A stretch of DNA of 64,000 nucleotides from Cryptomeria japonica (Eukaryota > Streptophyta > Pinopsida > Cupressales > Cupressaceae): assembly GCF_030272615.1 (NCBI RefSeq), contig NC_081406.1:184737770-184801769 (forward strand). The letters are read 5' to 3'. The notes beneath the pieces are model-generated. The model searched no databases. It saw only the letters and a program-made list of their open reading frames with translations, and was not told where the DNA came from. A program made the position numbers and the translations under genes. Shown one piece after another: positions 57,359 through 64,000 of the stretch; position 1 is the first letter of the stretch, and every line of letters starts with the position of its first letter.

Positions 57359-58017
57359 ATCTCCCCTTTTTACATTAGTTGAGATGTTTGACAAAAACTA
57401 CTTTCAAAGTCATAACACAAAAATCTATATACCTTGCAAAATGACTACACTTGAAAATATATACAATAGTCAATGAAATAGTATATGTAGATATACTCCC
57501 CTTATCATTATACTGTCCATAACTCTGATTTTGCATGCTCGGTTCTGTGCTTGTGTGTTTTGCTTGCTCTGCATACTCTATATATTCTGCTCGGTATACT
57601 CCCCTTGTATACAATACTCAAAACTGTATTACCAAAACTGTATCACTCCCTGAATATAGTATTACTCTCTTTATCTGGTATTACTCCCCCTATGTAGTAT
57701 TACTATCCCTTTTTGACAAACATCAAAAACTTAATTTCCATCTAGGGGCGGTAACTGATCAAAAATAGATTTATACTTCTTCCGGGTATCGGTGAGTGCG
57801 ACTGAGAGTGCATCCTTTACACTTTCCATTAAAGAATTTTGTGCTTGAATATCAGCCAATAGTGATATTAAGCATCAAGACTGCTTCCCTCTTGTGTATT
57901 TGATAGGTGTGTAGCTCAATTAATCTGCTCTTGAATTGATGAGAGATGAGGAAGGAATAATGTCTAGAGGGTCATTATATCCATCCTAATCTTATGCTCT
58001 TCATTTCTGAGTTCTAA
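57359..58017 (-). other. LARD-2 3' untranslated region and polypurine tract
   Basis: On the minus strand AAAAAGGGGAGA lies directly before the LTR (about 57360-57371). Further short GGGGAG and GGGAGT runs occur near 57497, 57602 and 57687. No gene is visible. Confidence 0.7.
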
Positions 58018-61000
58018 CTATTGAGCCATGAGCTGTTGAAGCTTGGTATAAAAATTCTGAATTGAATTAGGCTTTGTGGTCAACTTAGTTGAGAGATCGG
58101 TGATCTCTTTCTCAATTACATCAGTTTTATTCTTGATATCTTTAATGAATAAGGAAAATGTACAAAGTTTCTGAAATAAATAAAGAATATGCTTGAGTTG
58201 AGGGGACAACTCAGCAATGAATTTGACAAGCTTAACCTTTCCAATAGCTAGAGCTTTTTGTACTTCTTCTATCATCTTTGCAGTAAGCTCTTTATCTTTT
58301 AGTTTGCTCAAGTACTTAGATGCATCAACTCTAGATGTTTCTATTTGAGTAAGGAGTTCATCTAGTTGAATGTGGATGGCTGCATCAATTGACACTGTTG
58401 CTGAAGGTAGCATATATTTTAGTAGTGTCTTTACCTTCTGTAGTACTTTATTCTTCTTTTGAATGGCCAATTATTTTTCTTGTTCGGCCTTTGCTTTGCA
58501 TAGTTCACTAAAATCAATAAGTGCTTGCCCTTTTAATTTTGAAATATCCACATTGGGCAACACTATCGGTTTAGTTAAATCAACTTTGAAACTATGCTTT
58601 CTCACCTTCTTCTCTTTACCTTTGCTTGGTTGTACTAAGACAAGTGCTTGTGAGGCTTGTTGACCCTCAGTAGGTTGCTCATTAGATGCAACACTTTGGT
58701 CAGTTCCTGTAGCCGTTGTGGTGTCCTTGGGTGTCTCGGTACTAGGTGTCTCAGCTGCAACATTTTCAGTGCTTGACGATGCTTGAGACATCTGATCTTT
58801 AGTTGTATCTTCTACTGCTTCAGACTTGTGACCTTTAGTTCCTTGTTCTATATCCTTAGGAGCTTCGAGAGAGACAGGTTGCTTGACTGATGGATAAGGT
58901 TGAACTTGTTCTAAAATAGATTTGCTAGATATAAGTTTTGCATAGGTAGTGCCTTCTATCATTTCCTGCTCCGGTGGTTCTGCATCCATGACATCTTCAT
59001 CAATTTGAATAGTTTCAGCCGGGTCTTGCTCGGTAGCATCAGGACCTTGCTCGGTGACATCAGGATCTTGTTTGGTGACATCAACAATTTCATTTTGAGA
59101 TTTTTCACCGATATCCTTTAGTTTGAATATATCCTACCATTTAGCTTTTGTCTCATTTTCTACATCAATGTATAACCCATTCATCAATTTTAAGGCTCTT
59201 TGTTTGACAAGAAATTTAGAATTGTATGTTGTCAAATGTTCTTTAATTTCTGCGACAGACATATCAGGAAATAGATGGACTAGACTTCTTTCTCTTATTT
59301 GTTTCTCTAAGTCCATTGCATATTTCCATCTGTTATCAATATGTAAGTATAATTCACTTGGAAGTGACTTTACTAGTTCTAATGGAGCTAGCTGAAACTT
59401 TAGAAGTGTGCAAATAACAGCTTCTTCTATTTGTCGCTTCTCATCATTATTCCTACTCTCATACTTGACATATCTAAATCCTGCAAATCCACCATATTCT
59501 TTAAGATTGGCACAAAATTTTTCAACACTATGAATATTTACCTTCTTGCTTTTTACAATCTGAAATTTGTTTGCATCATCGGATTCTGTATCACTAGACT
59601 CTTTTGCCAGAATGAGTCTTCGAGTAGATTTCTTGTAGGTCTTGGTTACCTTGGGTGTAGTAACACTCTTTTGTTTCTTCCTTGGTGATATAGCTGATGC
59701 TCTAGTGCTAGGTCTCTTTGTTGGTGGAGGATCAGTAGGGCCCTTGAAGTGTCCATTTTCTTTCTTTTCAACACTTTACCCTTAGGCAACTCGGTACTTA
59801 ATGTTATTGCTGCCTCTTGAGCTTCTGATTCCTCTTTGGTAATGGCAAGAGTCCCTTTGACAAGTGTAGAGGAGGATTCTTCTTTGTATTTCTTAGATAA
59901 AACCTTTATCATCTTTGTAGCCTTTCTTGTAGCTTTAGGTACTACAATGCTCATTTTTACTTTTTCTTTCACCTCTTCATAAGTTCCATATCTTAGTTTG
60001 GTAGCATGCCTTGGTAATGAAAGATATGCATCAATCTGCTATTGTGTGATATCATAGTCAGTCTCATAACCCATTGGTGGCAAAGATTGAGTCCTTGGTT
60101 CTACAACATTCACATAACAGTAATCGGTGTCTACCTCAAAACATATATCATCCTTATATTTCTCTACCAGTTGTGGTGGAATCCGGTACCTGTTGTGCAT
60201 CTTCTCTTGAAATTTTCTGAAATAGTCATCCATGATATCATTAAAATTATCTCCCAACTTCTTGATAAAATCATTAATTTGATGGGTGATAGGTCAGTGT
60301 AGCTCCCAAACTACTTTACCAACTGAGGGAAAGAACTTCTCCAAGTAGAAAAACATGCATACAAGAAGTGAACCAAACTTCAGTGTGTTTGCTGAGTTGT
60401 TCTTCTTCGGCTTCCTAATTATGTTCAGGTTCTCAAACAAGTTCTTCAGTAGCACTTCACATAAATCTACTTTCATTCCCTTTTTCACTATTTTATAGGC
60501 TAAGTCAACCGCTACACATGGTACACTGTTTTCCTTTGTTGATTGGAAGAAATAGTAACCAATTACTCTAATTGCAAACTTAAGTTTTGCATCAGTGACA
60601 TTGTTCAGTTTCAGTCCTCGGTAATCAGATTCTACTCCGGTTAGACTGATTAACTCCGTCTGTGATATCATTTTCTGTGCTCGTGCATGATCATAGATAG
60701 GATACCTGGTGATCACATGAATGATTTCCCTAGTGATTTTGAATGGTTGCTCCTCTAGCCACATGAAATCATCATGAACTCTGCTTAAAACAAACTTAGC
60801 CCACTCAGGTTTGAACACACGGGGATAGGGTAGGGCTTCAGTTAATCCCTTGATTTTGATATGCTCATACTTGCTATCCATTTTTCCATCAGTACATAGT
60901 TCATCATATTTGTCACTGATCTCAACATGACCGAGTTCTTCAACATGACATTTGGTGAAGAATCTAACATCTTCGACTAACAAGACTCGATCTGGGATGG

Positions 61001-61115
61001 GTGAAAATGCAATTTTGTCATCCAGTTCAGAGGCGACTTTAGGAGTCAAAGAGTACTTTTGTGAGGGCTTCTCCACATTCTTGACAACGACAGGATCTTG
61101 GATCTTGGGCACCAT
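58018..61115 (-). pseudogene. LARD-2 unknown long ORF (~1,030 codons, decayed)
   Basis: From ATG 61115 (MVPKIQDP; the open frame extends to 61205) one frame runs to about 59646 with stops at 60294 and 60039. After one frameshift it continues to the stop at 58018 with stops at 59134 and 58471. Order: a globular region (61115-60300) with VRFFTKCHVEELGHVEISDKY, REIIHVITRYPIYDHAR and the hydrophobic FGSLLVCMFFYLEKFF. Next comes a segment with YLSLPRHATKLRYGTYEEV, a Lys-rich linker, a Thr/Ser/Glu/Gln-rich low-complexity stretch (about 58990-58650) and a C-terminal helical region. No polymerase, nuclease or zinc motif is seen. It occupies the place of pol downstream of gag. The globular part resembles X1 at 23965-27415. 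The function is unknown. Confidence 0.65.
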
Positions 61116-61205
61116 TGTAGATTTCAGGTAAAAACTTAGCAAACTATCCTTAGGGTTTGACAGTTTACAAAAGGCAAATGCTTTACACTCAGTAGATAAT
61201 AGCAA

Positions 61206-61680
61206 TTTGATAATATCGGAAAACCAACTTAACAGTGATGAGATTTGTGTAAATACCTTGAATTCACTTTGAATGAAGTTTGATTGCCTTGATTCGCTCT
61301 GCTCTGCTCTCTTGAAAACTTGGTGAATGAAAATGACCGTGAAAATACCTTTCAGTACACAAAATTCCTTCTCGGGCTTCGTGCGGGTTTGGTCAAGACA
61401 TTAAATGCACTCGGTTCACCTTTAACCGATTTACTTCTTTTTTTCGTTTTAACCGAGTAACCAAATTTCCTTCATTTATCGATTTGACAGGCTTCCTGTA
61501 TTCACCGACTTGATAGGTTTCCTGTAAAGTGCTTTTGATAGGATTCCAAACCTACTAATGCATCTTAACTATGCATATTTTGAATTTAGTACATAATAGA
61601 ATAGGAACTGTTATGATTTTAACCTTTAGAGAATGCAGTCCCTTCATACCTTTTCTAATTAATTTGGAATAGGTGCACCT
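61206..61680 (-). other. LARD-2 spacer between gag and the long ORF
   Basis: This is non-coding sequence of about 475 bp on the minus strand between the end of the gag remnants and the long ORF start. It includes TTGGTTACTCGGTTAAAACG-like repeats of CGGT motifs. The gap suggests the second ORF is not expressed by readthrough from gag and might need splicing or its own start. Confidence 0.4.
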
Positions 61681-63004
61681 AACTCAGTAGGTAAGGTGCT
61701 TTCTTCATCTGACATGATTTCCTTCTTTTTCTAAATCATCTTAAATTTTTCTTTTATCTCTTTAGTGTCTCTTCTAGGTTGATCTCTGCAATCTCTAGCT
61801 AAATGTCCAACTTTGTGACAATGAAAATAAGCCATTCCAAGATTTCTCCATGATCTTTAGTTGTTCATTCCAAACCTTATAAAATAGTTGGCACTTATAT
61901 GTCCATATCTTACACAACATTCACACCATATCCTTGTATTGTAATCCCATGGTACTGCTACATATTGTTGGTAAGGATCTGTGTGAGTTCGGTTACCTCT
62001 AGTGTTTGCTCGGTGAGAAGACCACCTGTAGTTCTTTTGCTTAAGCCAGCACTTCTCGGTACCATGTCCATATCTATTGTAGTTTCTACAAAACCCTTTG
62101 AATTTTGCCTTCTGATAGTTGTTAATAGACATTGTCTTCATTGATTAGATGTGTGACCATATTTATTGCAATTGTAACAATATCCATTCAACTTAGTGAT
62201 ATTTGGTTGCTTACCTTTTCTAATCTAGCATATGTTGGCAGTATGACCTTGATTTCCATAGTAGTAGCATATAGGCTTCTTCCTTTTGATGTTATTTCCA
62301 ACTTTCTTTGATGATTCTCCTCTCTTGGTAGTATGAATTCCTTTTTTGGTAGATTCTTTTCCTTTGTAACCAAGTCCTGCATCTTTGTTAGGTCTTCTTG
62401 TATTCAGTTGCTCATCCAACATCTTTGATGCTTCATAACTCTTATTCAATGTTTCTTTTGATTTCTTCTCTATTTCAAGTTCATCAGTCAATCTTGATAC
62501 TTCAAGTTTCAATGCTTGATTTTCATCATTCTTTAGAATTGCTTCATGATGTGCATAACCTAGTTGGTTTGTCATATTTTGTTGAATCCCAGTTAACCTT
62601 ATGATTTCATCATTCTTATCAGATACTAAGACTTCAAGTTGTTGTTTCTCTCTCTGTAGATCTCTTACTTTATCCTCAACTATGCTTAATGCATCTAGAT
62701 TTTCAATCATCTGTGTACTAAAATGTTCATGTTCTCTTTTCATTGCTTTTAGTTGATCAACCAATGTTTTCTTCTTTTCTTTCAATACTCCAATCATTTC
62801 TTCAGTCTCTTCAGATATACTATTCTCAAATGATGTTTCAATTTGTTCCACTAACTCTTGAGAATCCTGTAAGTGATCAGATAATCTTCTTCTTACTTTT
62901 AGAGATTTTTGCATTTGCCTTTGCATGTCTACAATCACTTGATTTGCATGATCCAGCTCTTCTTGCAGATACACAATCCTCCGAGATTGTTAATAGCCTT
63001 CCAT
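61681..63004 (-). pseudogene. gag: LARD-2 gag: coiled coil and five zinc knuckles, decayed
   Basis: The start ATG at 63004 (MEGY, then a stop at codon 5) lies about 60 bp after the primer site. The following ~200 residues form a strong coiled coil (YLQEELDHANQVIVDMQRQM... to about 62400). A basic linker is followed by five CX2CX4HX4C-type motifs: CYYYGNQGHTANIC (about 62265-62224), CYNCNKYGHTSNQ-stop (about 62187), CRNYNRYGHGTEKC (about 62090), CECCVRYGHISANY (about 61915) and FHCHKVGHLARDC (about 61830-61790). Each has lost one Cys. A frameshift lies between the second and third. By family knowledge such knuckles bind the element RNA. The closest relative in the window is the RLC-4 gag. Confidence 0.8.
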
Positions 63005-63048
63005 TGATAAGATCATTCTCTTTAGGTAGTTAAACACTTTTCCAAGAT

Positions 63049-63066
63049 TGAAGCTCTGATACCAAT
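63049..63066 (-). other. LARD-2 tRNA-Met primer-binding site
   Basis: On the minus strand ATTGGTATCAGAGCTTCA directly follows the 5' LTR end CCTAACA. It contains the perfect TGGTATCAGAGC core, shared with the copia elements. Confidence 0.92.
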
Positions 63067-64000
63067 TGTTAGGCCCAATATGGAAAGCTAATGTACTAAG
63101 AGGGGAGGGGTGAATTAGTACTTCAAAATTTTGCTTGAATAATAACTTTGCTGTTATGCATAAATAGAATAGTGTAGTAACATAAAATAAAGTTTAAACA
63201 AACAGATAACAATCATACATGATTCACTCCATAACACATATATTTTGGTTACGCAGAAACTCTTGGTTAGAGAGAAAAATTACAATGGGGATGGCACCCA
63301 CAACTTCACTACTACAATAATAAAGAATGCTCAGTTAGAGCTACATTTAGCTATTTCTGATAGCTTACCCTGTTAGGAGTAACAAGATTAGTTAGATCTA
63401 CCTTGCTAAAGGATTTTACAACATTTATTCTAAATGTTGCACCTGGTTAGAGGCTTTACAATTTATATACTTGGTTAGAGTCTTTTACCCTGTTAAAGGT
63501 TTCTCTTTCAACTTCTCAATATTATAATAAAATCATTACAAATATCTACAACTTTACATCTAAAATGTTAAAGTAGATTCTATGTGCTTAGAATAGATTA
63601 CCTTGCTTATAGCATACCTCGGTAACCCTTATAGTAACTCAGTAAACCCTTCCGTTTACTCTGTTCTTTGACTGTTCTTTGAAAACCTTCTCGGTGACCT
63701 CTGTGTCTCTGTAACAGTCTTCCTTCATTCATACATGCACACACCTTGCTCTTAACTCATGTTGTATAAATAGATTTCTTAAAACGACAATCCAATTCAT
63801 TGCTTCGATCTTACAAACAAGATTCGTCGAATGAATAACTAATCAAAATATTTCATTGGTTAGATTGACCTCGCAATCATACACAATCTTCTAGTGTAAT
63901 TTCCAATGTAATAACGGTTAGATGTGCCTCGATTTTGTAACACGTTTTCATATGCATGTCTAGGTTCAATGTATCTGGTAACATGTTTCACTCGGTGAAT
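63067..64000 (-). mobile_element. LARD-2 5' LTR (truncated by window edge)
   Basis: Read on the plus strand it begins TGTTAGGCCCAATATGG and matches 56200 onward with only scattered substitutions. Its sense start lies beyond 64000. Confidence 0.9.

Larger units (their letters stand above)
56200..64000 (-). mobile_element. LARD-2: pol-less LTR element with gag and a novel ORF
   Basis: On the minus strand a 5' LTR (63067 to beyond 64000), a tRNA-Met primer site, a coiled-coil zinc-knuckle gag, a long unknown ORF, a purine tract and a 3' LTR (56200-57358) follow in order. The two LTRs match closely over the visible length. No protease, integrase, RT or RNase H is present in the 5.7-kb interior. 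It interrupts RLC-3 at KCIY. The right boundary and target duplication lie outside the window. Confidence 0.82.

Noticed and set aside
58018-61115. LARD-2 long ORF as a divergent reverse transcriptase or integrase
   Set aside because: No YVDD-like box, no D,D-35-E spacing, no HHCC zinc region and no RNase H motif in either usable frame.
1-64000. CRISPR arrays, bacterial operons, rRNA or tRNA genes
   Set aside because: None seen. The tRNA-like matches are the retrotransposon primer-binding sites only.

Overview
The window is non-genic plant nuclear DNA built almost entirely from transposable elements inserted into one another. Evidence for a seed plant is the set of Ty1/copia LTR retrotransposons with primer-binding sites matching plant initiator tRNA-Met (TGGTATCAGAGC), purine tracts of the AAAGGGGGAGA type, a Ty3/gypsy Tat/Ogre-like gag-protease element, a plant hAT transposase and a fragment resembling a plant cyclic-nucleotide-gated channel. 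The density of old, stop-riddled copies and the absence of any intact host gene suggest a very large genome, possibly a conifer or other gymnosperm. That is an inference: no species-diagnostic sequence was identified.

Layout. The bases before 1417 are a CT-rich microsatellite, a small palindrome cluster and featureless AT-rich DNA. A copia element, RLC-1, runs from a truncated 5' LTR (1417-1562) through gag-pol to its 3' LTR, which starts at 6217 and finishes only at 34856. It is split at 6401 by a second copia element, RLC-2 (6401-33952, TSD GTTGG). RLC-2 is itself split twice: in gag by LARD-1, a pol-less LTR element (7961-16872, TSD GGAGG), and in its 3' LTR by a hAT DNA transposon (20715-33710, 8-bp TSD ATGGGTAA/GTGGGTAA). 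One LTR of LARD-1 contains about 2.1 kb of extra DNA carrying a channel-gene fragment. The hAT contains a further gene-bearing block of about 8 kb bounded by degenerate direct repeats.

From 34857 an older copia element, RLC-3, appears. It is split at 36131-55738 by RLC-4 (copia, TSD AATCT) and at 56200 by LARD-2, which runs past the right edge. RLC-4 carries a gypsy-type gag-protease element in its 5' LTR (RLG-1, 36888-44300, TSD GGTAT) and a complete but decayed copia in its interior (RLC-5, 46152-53158, TSD GAATT).

Function. Nothing here looks like a working host gene, and every mobile-element gene carries stops or frameshifts. Many stops are TAG where a related copy has CAG, as expected from deamination of methylated CHG sites. 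The most unusual content is LARD-2: an LTR element with a coiled-coil, five-zinc-knuckle gag but no protease, integrase or reverse transcriptase. In their place is a long ORF of about 1,030 codons that I do not recognise. A similar decayed ORF of about 1,150 codons sits inside the hAT. LARD-1 carries a different unknown acidic ORF of about 550 codons. These pol-less, ORF-bearing elements are the best candidates for something undescribed; presumably they depend on copia or gypsy enzymes supplied in trans.
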